Below, in pieces: positions 1-9,976 of a stretch of DNA of 64,000 nt; within the stretch, counting starts at the first letter, position 1, and every line of letters starts with the position of its first letter. The notes under the pieces are model-generated. The model had not been told where the DNA came from. It was given only the letters and a program-made list of their open reading frames with translations, and did not search any database. Source of the DNA: Neoechinorhynchus agilis (taxonomy: Eukaryota > Acanthocephala); the NCBI GenBank assembly GCA_051530055.1, contig CM121342.1, positions 2,914,001-2,978,000 on the forward strand, written 5' to 3'. The translations under genes and the position numbers were made by a program.

Positions 1-1265
1 TCGATCGTTTTGGAACCCAGTCGATGTACATCAATGCCGGTCATAGGGTTGCCTGATACGTCCAGGTACCGTAAATGTTTAACGTTTTTAAAAACGCCAT
101 CATCAAAAACATAAAAGTTAGTATTTGCTAATATGAGTTTTTGAAGTAATTCATTGTTTAGAAAAATTCCCGTCCGAAGCGCGGTCAAACCGAAATTTTG
201 TCCGAGATTAAGTACTTCAAGTTTTTTCAGTGGGAAAAATGCATCCTTGTATATCTGCACGATTCCGTTCCATGACAGGTCCAATTTGGTAACATTTGTC
301 CACGAATCGAAGTTGTTAGAGCGAATTATTCCTAGACGATTTCTTTTTAGAATCAACGTTTCCGTCCTATTGTTTCCACGTGGTACTTCTCCTAGATTTG
401 AGCCGAAAATCTTCACAGCTTTGACTTCTGGCATTCTGGCTAGAATCGTTGAATTCAAACTGTGAGCGATTCCACCGTGTACAATAAATTTCTTCAATTT
501 TTCGAATTGAAATTCCTCTTTGAACAATTTATTTAAATCTCCTCGGTATGAAAGTTCCAGGATTTTAAGATTCTTAGATTTAGCCAGGCGACTCAAATTT
601 ATCTCATTTAAAGGATTATATATTATCTGTAAATTTTCCAGTCTATCAAAATTGAATTGACCGGTTAACAAGAATTGTTCAATTAAATTATTGGACAAGT
701 CTAAAACCTTCAAACTTTTCATCTGATCGACAACATTGAGGCAATCATTACTTAAATTATTACGCGACAAGTAAAGTGATTGAAGATTGTAGAGATCCAC
801 GTGCATATTCAAGCCCAAGCGCCACAAATTATTTTCACTCAAATCGAGATCGATCAAATTGTCAAAACCTTCAAACGCATCATCTTCGATATATCCAAAT
901 CTTGCGTTTTTTATTTGAAGTCTTCTACAATGCCTGAATTTGTACATGAGAAATTTCGTGATGGTAATAATCACATATTGATTTCTCCAACAATATAAAG
1001 ATACGTCCCTAACATTTGTAAGGATGTGACCGCGGCTGCTTACAATGTCGTAGAAAAAAGCAAATTCTATAGTTATTCGATTGATCGTTTTATTTGCTCC
1101 TATACTGCTCAAAACACTTGATAATGATTTGCTTGATATCGCTGTTGAGCACGCAATGTATACTTCATCGTATTTTGGGTATTGAAGTGTACAGCGATTT
1201 AGTCCATTAGTTCCATAACAAAAGTTTAATCCGAGGATTAGAACGAGCAGATTTTTAACCGCCAT
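1..1265 (-). CDS. secreted leucine-rich-repeat protein, partial (3' end beyond window)
   Basis: An uninterrupted reading frame runs leftwards from the ATG at 1,265 to the window edge, giving about 421 residues with no stop. It opens with a hydrophobic signal peptide (MAVKNLLVLILGLNFCYG) and a short cysteine-bearing N-terminal cap. Leucine-rich repeats follow from roughly residue 125, with clear cores such as LIDLDLSENNL, LQSLYLSRNNL, LKVLDLSNNLI, VTKLDLSWNGI and LEVLNLGQNFG. There are several N-glycosylation sequons. No membrane segment is visible in the part present, so it is either secreted or anchored by an unseen C-terminus. A second secreted LRR gene lies at 58,720, which suggests a family. 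No specific ligand or orthologue was recognised. The long open frame and regular repeats make it a sound gene; only its C-terminus is unknown. Confidence 0.85.
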   Translation of the reverse strand, partial: MAVKNLLVLILGLNFCYGTNGLNRCTLQYPKYDEVYIACSTAISSKSLSSVLSSIGANKTINRITIEFAFFYDIVSSRGHILTNVRDVSLYCWRNQYVIITITKFLMYKFRHCRRLQIKNARFGYIEDDAFEGFDNLIDLDLSENNLWRLGLNMHVDLYNLQSLYLSRNNLSNDCLNVVDQMKSLKVLDLSNNLIEQFLLTGQFNFDRLENLQIIYNPLNEINLSRLAKSKNLKILELSYRGDLNKLFKEEFQFEKLKKFIVHGGIAHSLNSTILARMPEVKAVKIFGSNLGEVPRGNNRTETLILKRNRLGIIRSNNFDSWTNVTKLDLSWNGIVQIYKDAFFPLKKLEVLNLGQNFGLTALRTGIFLNNELLQKLILANTNFYVFDDGVFKNVKHLRYLDVSGNPMTGIDVHRLGSKTI

Positions 1266-1744
1266 TTTAGTTGAAGGGAGATACAAGACTTTCTTTTCGT
1301 TTAATTTTATATGCAAGTTTGATTTAAAGCGTCAAATCTTATGAATCACTAGTCAACTGCCCTTTCTAGGGTTTCATCCCTTTTTTGTCTTAGTTAAAAG
1401 TCAAAAAAGCATTACATCATTTCTTATTATACGGCAAACTCAATGTATTCGTACATCTCTTTTTGCCAAGGGCAATGACATTTCATGGTTCGTTTAATTG
1501 CAGCGATGCTTTTATCATTTAATCGAAAGACGTTCAAGTCGCAAAGGCTAAATGGAATGATCATTTCTTGTTTCATTGAAGTTAAAGCGTGTAGCTTGTC
1601 CCAAAATAACCTTATTTCCCAAATCTGAATAAGGCCTCTGTCGAGATGAAAGGAATTAGGCAATTCAAGAATGACGGTTCTGGAAATTGCAAGAAATTTT
1701 ACTTTCTTTTCAAGATTTATTATTTAAACAAACATCTTTATCAT
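1266..1744. other. intergenic, no gene seen
   Basis: This is AT-rich sequence upstream of the LRR gene. It must contain that gene's promoter, but I found no convincing TATA or other motif. Small open frames here have no recognisable protein character. Confidence 0.5.
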
Positions 1745-2735
1745 TCAATGCCACGAGGATGCATTTAGCATTCCCTTTTTAATCTTACAGTTGATTCTCC
1801 AATAAAAATAGTTGGCTGCACTGGGAAACCATTTTCCACGGTTAAAAAATTCTGCAGTGCCTGGTCCAACGGCATCAATACTCGCAATGGCTCGAGGGCT
1901 GCCCTGATTTTGTGACTTCACCTCCATCTTCCGCATCGAACTCAACCTTCCTTTGAAGTTATTCCTCTTCAACCGTTATGCTCACATTATCCTTTTCTTG
2001 TTCACATTCTTCGTAGCCTTCTTTTCCTCACGAAATCCCCGTGCTCCCTATTTTGCGTTCGGTTTTTATCTACTATTCGATAGGACACCGGTCCTGATCG
2101 TTGCTCCACGACTCCCTTTTGCCATTTCCCAGCTCTTCCTTTTTCCACCACACTTCATTGCCTTCCCCAAACTCGCAATAACGCCCCATCAGGCCTCTGT
2201 CTTCGCGTTGTTCTGTCTCGCACCGTTTCCTCTGTATTTGGTCTGATATTGTCGAACACTGTATTCATCCTCCTCCCTAACATCATTTCTGCTGGAGCGT
2301 TCCCTGTGATTGCATGAGGCGTGTTTCTGTATACTTGTAGAAATTCCGTAAGTGCCCTTCGAGTATCCATTCCTTCCCCCTGCCATTCCGCGTCGTTTAA
2401 GGGTTCCTATGAATCGTTCTACCAACCCATTCGTTTGTGGATGCTAAGGACTCGCCTTTATGATCTCGATCCCATTTTCTTCGCAAAACGCCTTGAACTG
2501 TTGTGACATAAATTGAGGCCCGTTATCGCTCACAATTTTCTTTGGAGTCCCGAATCGCGCAAATGTTTCCCTCATCCGATCGATCACCATTTCGGATGTT
2601 ATTTTGCATGTATTGAAGAACCAAACCCCGGGCCACTTACTCCTTGCATCTACGATCGCCAAATACATCTTTGAGTTTGTCGGTCCCGCCAAATCGATGT
2701 GCACGCGCTGTACGCTATTGATTGTGCTGGCGTAA
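1745..2735 (-). mobile_element. Gypsy-type LTR retrotransposon fossil, integrase side
   Basis: The minus strand carries traces of the 3' half of a Gypsy pol gene. The integrase catalytic core lies at about 2,444-2,730 (VQRVHIDLAGP, IVSDNGPQFMSQQFKAFCEE). It is followed by the distal integrase segment at about 2,155-2,425 (VERFIGTLKR, YRNTPHAITGNAPAEMMLGR) and an integrase C-terminal trace down to about 1,980. The gag and reverse transcriptase parts are absent. The piece ends abruptly near 2,735 against an oppositely oriented Gypsy fragment. It is broken, with several breaks, and is an old copy. The motifs fit the Mag-like branch of Gypsy. Confidence 0.8.
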
Positions 2736-2739
2736 ATGT

Positions 2740-4510
2740 GCATGTAAAAAAAGTGTGTTGGGCACACAGAGTTTTTTTTGAAATAAAGAAGGATCGCTGT
2801 TTGGTTCATCAACCATGTCAACATCTGGCGACGAGGACAAATGGAAGACATGGACGGAGGGTATCATGGGACAGCAAAAGGTGTTGATGGAAGAGATGTT
2901 CAAAATGGTGTCCAAGGCCCAGATTGAACAGAAAAATGTGATACGAGGAGCACAGATAACCCCATTCCGCACTTTCGATGGAGTCGAGAACTGGGCCGAG
3001 TACGTAGAACAAGCCGAAGCCCCCATGGAAATCAATGGAATCGAGGAAAGCGGCGAAGAAAAGCGTAGATCCTGTCTATTGGCCTGGATGGGTCCAAAGA
3101 TTTACACAGAGCTAAAGAAGATGGTAGCCGGCCGACCGTTCGACGAAGTCAGCTATTTAGATGTCAAGTCGCTGATTGACGCTCACGTAGCACAGCCAAT
3201 GCACCAGATAACGGCGCGCTACCTCTTTAGTACATGCCGTAAAGCAGAAGGACAAACTCACGCCGAGTGGGCTACAGCACTACGAGGAGCTGCACGAGGA
3301 TGCGGTTTCTACAACAAGGAAGTTAAGGATGAACGATCCGCGGTCGACGAAAGGATTAAGGATCATATAATCGTGGCGACACTTTCGAAAGCTTTAAGAA
3401 AAGCTGCGATGCAAGGCAAGGATTCAGCATCATTGGAGGAAGTCTTAAAGATTGCCGAAGCGATCGAGGTAGCAGAAAAGGCGAGCGAGCTGTTGTGTGA
3501 TTCAAAAAGTAACGAGCGTTCGGATCAAAGAGGAGACGTCGAGGTTGATCGAATAATAAGAAGTCAAAGGTTCACAAGGAAATCAGAGGATAAGCGAGTA
3601 CAAGAACCGAAAGAGAAGTTCGGTAATCGATGTGGAAAGTGCGAATTCGTTCATCGAGATAAAGTTCAATGTCCGGCAAGTAGAGAAAAATGTTACAAGT
3701 GTGGTATTAGCGGACATTTTGCCCGAATGTGTAAAAAAGCGTGGGTGAGACAAGTAGAAGCCGTAAAAGGAGTGGAGCCTAGAAAGGATGAGTGGGAATT
3801 TAAGAAAGATTATGGTTGTTATGGGCTGATCTGCACTGCAAATGACGAGGGTAATCGAGCAGAAATAGAGGCGATGGTCGATGGATGTCAAGTGACAATG
3901 AATTTTGATACTTGCGCGGAAGTTAGTATCATCGACGAGGATATGTGGAGTAAGATCGGAAAGCCGAGTTTGAAACTGACGAAGCAATTGAAGGCGTTTG
4001 GAGGATCCGAAATCGATTGTCTGGGCAAGTGCAAAGTGAGAATCGAAACAAGAGGGATAAAGAAGAATACAGTGATGTACGTGGTAAAAGGAACGAAGGG
4101 ATGTTTATGGGGGATTAACTGGATAAAGCTGTTTGATATAGAGTTACCCCCTTCAGTGATTGTCAGGGGAATAAAGACCGTACAGGAGTCAATGGATGAG
4201 ATGCTAAAACAGTTTAAAGTACTTTTCGAGGAGAAGTTTACCCCCATCAGGAATTTCAGAGTAACACTGCCGATTGCAGGCTGTGCTCAGCCCACGTGGA
4301 TACCAGCGAGGAGAGCGCCGTGGGCATTACAGGATGCGGTAGTTAAAGAAATGGAACGATTTACGAACAAGGGGGTATTGGAACGAGTGGAGACAGGCGA
4401 CACAAATTTAGAATGAAGAACCCCTATGGCCATCACGAAGAAAAGTAATGGACAAATACGAATCTGTGCGGATTTCAGAATCACAATCAATAGCGTACTT
4501 ACCACAGACT
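2740..4510 (+). mobile_element. Gypsy (Mag-like) LTR element fossil: LTR end, PBS, gag, protease, start of RT
   Basis: A plus-strand partial element. A possible LTR tail at about 2,740-2,823 contains an AATAAA at 2,781. It is followed at 2,826-2,837 by TGGCGACGAGGA, which is complementary to the 3' end of tRNA-Ser(GCT) and is the primer site typical of Mag-like Gypsy elements. A long open frame (2,815-4,416) follows. It has a capsid-like gag region, a pair of CCHC-type zinc knuckles at about residues 272-305 (second knuckle CYKCGISGHFARMC), an aspartic-protease-like segment near residue 365 (FDTCAEVSII), and the first part of reverse transcriptase. RT character stops near 4,510; the rest of pol and the 3' LTR are missing. 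The element is truncated, but its 5' half looks comparatively young. Confidence 0.85.
2826..2837 (+). other. tRNA-Ser-type primer binding site of the Gypsy fragment
   Basis: TGGCGACGAGGA matches the complement of the tRNA-Ser(GCT) 3' end including CCA. It lies 2-3 bases after a TCAACA that could be the LTR terminus. This placement fixes the orientation and the 5' boundary of the internal region of the plus-strand element. Confidence 0.6.
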
Positions 4511-4949
4511 GGTGAAGTTCGAAGAAGATGATCGTAAATTACAAGAAATTGTACATCTTAATAAACCAAAAATAATCAGATCTTACTTTGCTGGAAGATT
4601 TTTAAGCAATTTAAAGGTCGTAGTAAATCTTACTGATGTTGGAAATCAGAGAAGTAACTAGTCATTTTAATGGAAACAATTTATTTTTCAAAAACAAATG
4701 GCTCAAATTTCATTTACACAGGCGACGTTTTAAACGATTCCATCGAGGATTTCCTGAGCACCGGAGGAGACAACAGAGGCTGAACGAATTTCGGAAGTTG
4801 AATTATTACTAACATTTGAATGAATCTTTACAGATGAATGATGAATGCATACCAACCGGTGAACGAACGTCAACAGATGAACTAAAGCTAACATTTGAAT
4901 GCATTTTAGCAGGTTAACGAACATCACTAAGTGAATAATAATACGTTTT
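4511..4949. other. spacer between two Gypsy fossils with a degenerate short repeat
   Basis: No gene is seen. At about 4,810-4,930 there is a loose repeat of roughly 75 bp, seen as CTAACATTTGAATG twice, each followed by an AACGAAC block. It may be the worn end of one of the flanking elements. Confidence 0.4.
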
Positions 4950-7900
4950 ATTAGAAATGCACAAAGAAGAGTGGTGTATGAGCAAAACAGGCGGTTGTAT
5001 GACTCAAACCAATTCGCCGAGCATTCAGCCATTCGCGCAGACATGTGAAGGACGACCCTAGATCAGAATGGATATATTCAGGGCATCCGAAAATCGAGAA
5101 TATCCTGGAAAGACAAACTTTTACCGTGTTAGCTGAACAGTCGCGACAGGCAAACGCCATTGGGAATCTGGAGTACTCATCCAGTGCTCCCTTGAAATCT
5201 ATTGATATTCTTTCAAGAGGTCGGGTCGCCTTTATCGGATACACCCCTTGTGGTTTAAAAAATCGAGGCTTGATCTGACAGCAGACAACGCAAGCAGCAC
5301 TGAGCTTCCGAATGTCTTCTATGGAGTAAAGAATATTGTTCTGTTTGACATAATGTTGCATTCGTGTGATTCCAGGGTGGCCAAGTCTTCGATGCAACTT
5401 AACTAGATGAGTAAGTTCAGATTTGTTCTCGACCGAACACCATCGGGCACAAGAGTCACGGGACAGAACGTCAGCGGCCAAGTTCTCCCGTCCGACTATA
5501 CCTGAGCGTATATGAGTAATTGGATAACTCTAGTTTCCACCGCAGAATCCTCTCATTCCTGATTTTTTTGCGTAATCTTGATCCATCATGAAAGAGACAG
5601 ACCTTTAATCGGTTATATTTGAAAAGGGGCGAATAGCTAGGTAGTATTTCCAGTGCTTTACCGCCTCCACGAGAGCATAAGCCTCTTTCTCTACAATGTG
5701 ATACTTTTTTCGTGCTTGTTTAATGTTCTGAAAAAAATCCGACTGGACGTCCATCCTGAATAAGTGCCGCCCTTATGGCATTATCGGACGCGTCGGTCTC
5801 AAGCACGAATTCTTCTCCTTGATCGATGTTGTTAATGACCGCATGTTTAATGGCTTCCTTCAGATCGTTGATCACCGACGCTAATTCACGAGTTAACGGA
5901 AAAATAATCTCCTTCGACACCAGGAATTGGATTTTCTTCGAGTAATTGGGTATCCATCGGCTATAATATGCGAAGAACCCCATTAGTCTTCGGAGTGCTG
6001 TTGAGTTGGTAGGAATCCCAATATCGTTTAAAGGCCTCAATCGGTTTAGGTCAGGTCTTAGCTGACCGTGACCAATTTCATATCCGAGGACGAAAATCCT
6101 ATCCATCTCGTACTTGCTTTAAGTGTTATTTAATCGTAATCCCTTTTTCAGCTATCATCCGGAAACGGTTGAGGTTCTCATCATGCTCTTCTTTTGTTCC
6201 CCCGAATATTATTACAAAGACGAAATACGAGTAGGTGTTGGCTAACTTATACTTTTCAACGATGTGATTCATAAATGGCTGAAATGCTGCGACTCCATTG
6301 GTAACACCCATAGGGATCTTTTTGAACCGATACAGCTTGCCGCAAGCTTCGAATGAAGTATAGTTTCTCTCATTAGGATCGATTGACACTTTATAATATG
6401 CATCGTTTAAATCTATTTGACTGAATACAACATTCTCAGCAATTGCATTAACCATTTTGTCTATCCTAGACAGGGGATAGGCGTCCAAATACGTGAAGCG
6501 GTTTATTGTTCGTGAAAAATCTACCACTAGTCTATTTTTACCGTTTTCCTTTTTAATAATGAGAACTTGCGCTCGCCACGGAGAGCTTGACGGCTCTATG
6601 ATCCCTTCGTTCAACATATGCTCGATCTCTGATTTAATGAAGGCAGTATTGCATTTAGCGGAATCACTATCTATGTCGGAAATATCAACGGAATCGCGCT
6701 CAGCTATTGTCAAACTTCTTAGCATGTTACTCGACGTGGTATTAAATTGATCCACGCCGTCCGTCGCACATTAAACACATAGCTATTTCGACGGCTTTTG
6801 TCGATACCAAATCCTCTTGTTCGAGCAATCGTTATCTTATTGCATCGGATCTGATGCCGGAGATGAAAACATCTCGGATGAATTTCGAATTGGCCTCCTC
6901 CCCATTGACAGCTTTAAATCGACAATTGCGAGCCATGTTAGTTAGACATTGGACGTATTTATCGATGCTCTCGTTCTCTGATTGTTTGCGGGTAGAGAGA
7001 AGATGCCTGCTTAGAACTTCATTGTGCTTTTTTTGTATATCTTTTCCAATAAGGCCGAGGCTTCTTCAAAAGTCTTGGTATCTTCCAAAACTTCGTATAC
7101 ATCGGGCGCAATATTGGCGTATAGGTATTCTAGTTTATCATTATCAAGATCGACCGATTGAATCGTATATTTGAAGTTTCTCTTCCATAGTTTGAATTTT
7201 TTTGGGATCTTGTTCGAGCGGCATCGAATTGAACCTTTCCAGCCTGAAATTCGCTTTTAGCGTTCTATTCGAACTGGCCGAATTTGTTGAAACGTCCATT
7301 GCAAGAAGACCAAAACAGGGGCTTTATTGCACAAAAACACACACCAAACACCACCAGGGGCGCGAGCTATATGGTATCAAAAGCGCGGTGATGACGCGGG
7401 GACGACGGCACCAACAGTATCAATTATTTGTCGATAGGAGAAAATCATCTTATTTATTGATCTTTTTTCCTGTTTACAAATGTATTCAATCAATCTTCAT
7501 TTCTCGACAATTAACACACTCACCACCTCCCGCCGAATTCCAGCTTTTGTCCTTCCTCGACCGTCGCCATGACGCTGGCAGCATTGCCTCGTTGTACTGC
7601 CAGCGAGATATTTTGCGGAAGGAATACGCCTGCTCTTGAGTCTCCGGTTGCCTCTCTCAATTTCTTCGAGAGATCCTGGAGCAGAGAGAGTGCCGAGCGC
7701 TCCATACGTCTTTACCCCAAATGGGACAAAATAGTGAGCCCTCGATAAGTGAAGATATTTCCGTATTTTCCTCCCTTCCGCTGTACTGGCGGCAGCACCG
7801 GCGATTTCGAGGGAGAGGGGAATGTTGCTGGCTGCGAGGGTATCCACACACGTGGCGTCTCAGAGAAGGCATTTGCCCTCCCGCCAAGATCCGAGATAGT

Positions 7901-7990
7901 GGATCGAAATATCCAATAAAATCTTAATTTCATTTATTTTCTCCTATCGACAAATAACAGTGAATTATCTTTTCAACAGTATCAATTTAT
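4950..7990 (-). mobile_element. second Gypsy-family LTR element fossil (LTR-like segment, gag, RT, RNase H, integrase)
   Basis: Read on the minus strand, parts appear in normal Gypsy order. An LTR-like segment lies at about 7,420-7,978 (starting TGTTG, with AATAAA near its far end). A gag trace from the ATG at 7,299 to about 6,780 includes FKLWKRNFKYTIQSVDLDND and DKLEYLYANIAPDVYEVLED. Reverse transcriptase lies at 6,126-6,755 (IIKKENGKNRLVVDFS, QIDLNDAYYKVSIDPNE), and the RT connection/RNase H at 5,720-6,106 (LMGFFAYYSRWIPNYSKKI, FVLETDASDNAIRAALIQDG). Integrase with an HHCC zinc finger lies at 4,951-5,481 (LHRRLGHPGITRMQH, CVVCCQIKPRFFKP, ERISIDFKG). The family differs from the neighbouring Mag-like fragments. 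It is broken, with roughly half a dozen breaks, and no 3' LTR is found. Confidence 0.85.
7424..7957. repeat. 22-bp perfect inverted repeat pair inside the LTR-like segment
   Basis: Positions 7,424-7,445 are the exact reverse complement of 7,936-7,957; the arm contains TTATTTGTCGATAGGAG. A direct repeat CAACAGTATCAATT lies just outside the left arm (7,412-7,425) and about 16 bp beyond the right arm (7,974-7,987). The pair bounds the LTR-like segment of the second Gypsy fossil. Confidence 0.7.
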
Positions 7991-8049
7991 CAATATCACA
8001 AAGAGGGCCCTTGTAACTTTGTGTCCTCTTGAACACTCGAGTTCTGATA

Positions 8050-9620
8050 GGATAAATGAATGTGGCCATTGATTTTGGTGTGGATTACAGGTCCGATCAG
8101 TTGGGAATATACGGTCGGGTTGGAATACCGGTCAAGTTGGAAAGTTGGTTCTTATAAGGTTGGGTCTTTCCGTCGGTTGATTTCGATATCCGAGAAGATT
8201 GGGCAGTATGGAAAAAGGAGCGGAGGTAGAGGAAGGTGCGAGGTCGAAGGAAGATAAAAGGAATTGGGATTACGAGTGTTGTGCTCATGTGAAAAAGGGA
8301 ATTTAATGTGGTAAAAATTATGGTGGTGGGGTTGAGAGGCGTTTTGATTGTTTGTTGAAAATTTCATAAAGTTATTCGATGAGCAGTGGAAAATCAATTT
8401 TGCAAATTTTAGAAGTATTTTTATGAAACGTTTCAAGGCGATGGATTTGAGATTTAGAAGGGTTGCAAAATATGGGATAACAGTAGGTGAGGGAATGTAA
8501 AATAATGTGAAGAATAATTTGTGGAGATCGGATGAGGGGATTCCTAAATGTCGGAGGCGTTCGAGGATGAAAAGTTTAAAGGCATTGCACTTGAGGGAGA
8601 ATGAAATGTGCGAGTCCCATTTCAGATTTGATTAAAATTGGAGACCCAGAATTCTGAGAGGGGTGCCTCGTTGGATGCCATTTGGATGCTCTGGGTGGGA
8701 TGTAGGGTTGCGGGAGAATGAGGGGATCATTTCGAAGCATTTAGAGAAATTCAGGTGGAGTTTGTGATTTTTGCAGAAATCTTTTATGTGTGTGATTTCG
8801 TTAGAGATTAAGGAGAGGGAGAGGTTGTGACTGGGTGATGAGGGTGATATCATCGGCGTATAAGAAGAGTTTAGAGCGAGAGGAGACAGGTTTGAGGTTG
8901 TTTAGAAGAATATTAAAGAAAAGTGGTGACAGTACAGCACCTTGAGGTACGCCATTGGTGGAGAATAGGCTGATCGAGGAGGTAGAACAGCAGCGAATGT
9001 ATTGTTTGCGATTGTGAAGATAAGATTCGAGCCCGCGGATCTGTCACAAGTTGAGACCAAAATCGAAGTCGGCCCGGAGAAGGAGTGAATGGTCTACGGA
9101 GTCGAATGCTTTTGACAAATCCAGTTAAATGAGACGGGTGAAGTGAGAGAAATCATTGTCGAGATTGGGTAGGAGAGTGCTTTTAATGAAGCCGAATTGT
9201 AGGGGCGATAATTTGTTCCTGAGAAGTGGAAAAGGCGAAATTTAAAACATTTTTTGATAATTTTTGGAAAAGCGGGCAGAATGAATATTGGACTGAATGA
9301 TTCGGTGGAAATCGCAGGTCCATTTTTCGGAAGGATCACTTTTGCAGTTTTCAGGCACAAGGGGTAGATGCCACATAAAAAGCTGCGATTTTATAATAAG
9401 GGTAAGAGGGTTCATGAGTTCGGGAATGATGCAGCTAAGAGCCCAATAGGAATTTCGGACTGAGAGGGCGAATTTCGAGGTAATCTCTTGAGATGTTGTA
9501 GAACTTTGTATGACAAAAATAAGGGGAGAATCGGAGAGTTGACAGAAGACTAGGCTGTGGGCGTGATAATTTGTATGGAGTTTGAGGAGCAGCGAAATTA
9601 TGCTTCGAAATTGTAAGATT
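8050..9620 (-). mobile_element. 5'-truncated jockey-like LINE (non-LTR retrotransposon) remnant
   Basis: The minus strand encodes non-LTR reverse transcriptase in order. An N-terminal RT part lies at about 9,500-9,330 (IIPELMNPLTLIIKSQLF). The central block is at about 9,010-8,840 in one open frame, with NGVPQGAVLSPLFFNILLNN followed by the catalytic FLYADDIT at about 8,846-8,869. A thumb and C-terminal region (HKLHLNFSKC, LKWDSHISFSLKCNAFKL, HNTRNPNSFYLPSTSHLP) reaches about 8,150. The catalytic YADD is intact, but the frame shifts several times, including just after YADDITLI and again within the domain 1-2 region, and there are in-frame stops, so this copy is dead. No endonuclease or ORF1 part is visible. 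A TTGATA-rich tail at about 7,980-8,000 may mark the 3' end. The motif set suggests the jockey/I group, but the clade is not settled. Confidence 0.85.
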
Positions 9621-9629
9621 TTTGTCTTA

Positions 9630-9976
9630 AGTCATGCAAATGAATTCTATTTTCTAGAAAGTAATTCCACGTCTCTCGTCGTTATTGAGCTTTGGCTTTC
9701 GGCCAATACACAAAATTAGGTGATTTTTGATACCCGTGAAATTAGTTTGGATTCATCAAAAAGTCTGTGTATCAAAAGCATCGTATCCTAAATATAAGCT
9801 TCATTAGTGTGCTTAATTTTTTAGCAAAAATTGCTCTTTTTTGGAATATATTTCCTTATTTTATTTTCTTAAACCAGCTCGGTGGCTTCAAGACATTATC
9901 TCTTTTTTTGTCAAGATTCGACGCACGAAAAAATGAAGAAACGGATTATATTTTTCTCCAGAAACATGAACCTACA
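9630..9976. other. intergenic, no gene seen
   Basis: AT-rich sequence between the LINE and the PDK stop codon. It should contain the PDK 3' UTR. No other structure was recognised. Confidence 0.5.

Noticed and set aside
154-998. Plus-strand open frames across the left LRR gene
   Set aside because: They are antisense to a continuous minus-strand LRR coding frame with signal peptide and repeats.
7372-7384. TGGTATCAAAAGC, resembling a tRNA-Met primer binding site
   Set aside because: It is on the plus strand, while the surrounding Gypsy element reads on the minus strand. It also has an extra base relative to the usual site.
7497-7933. Several overlapping open frames of 60-116 codons
   Set aside because: They lie in the LTR-like segment of the second Gypsy fossil, on both strands, and show no protein-family character.
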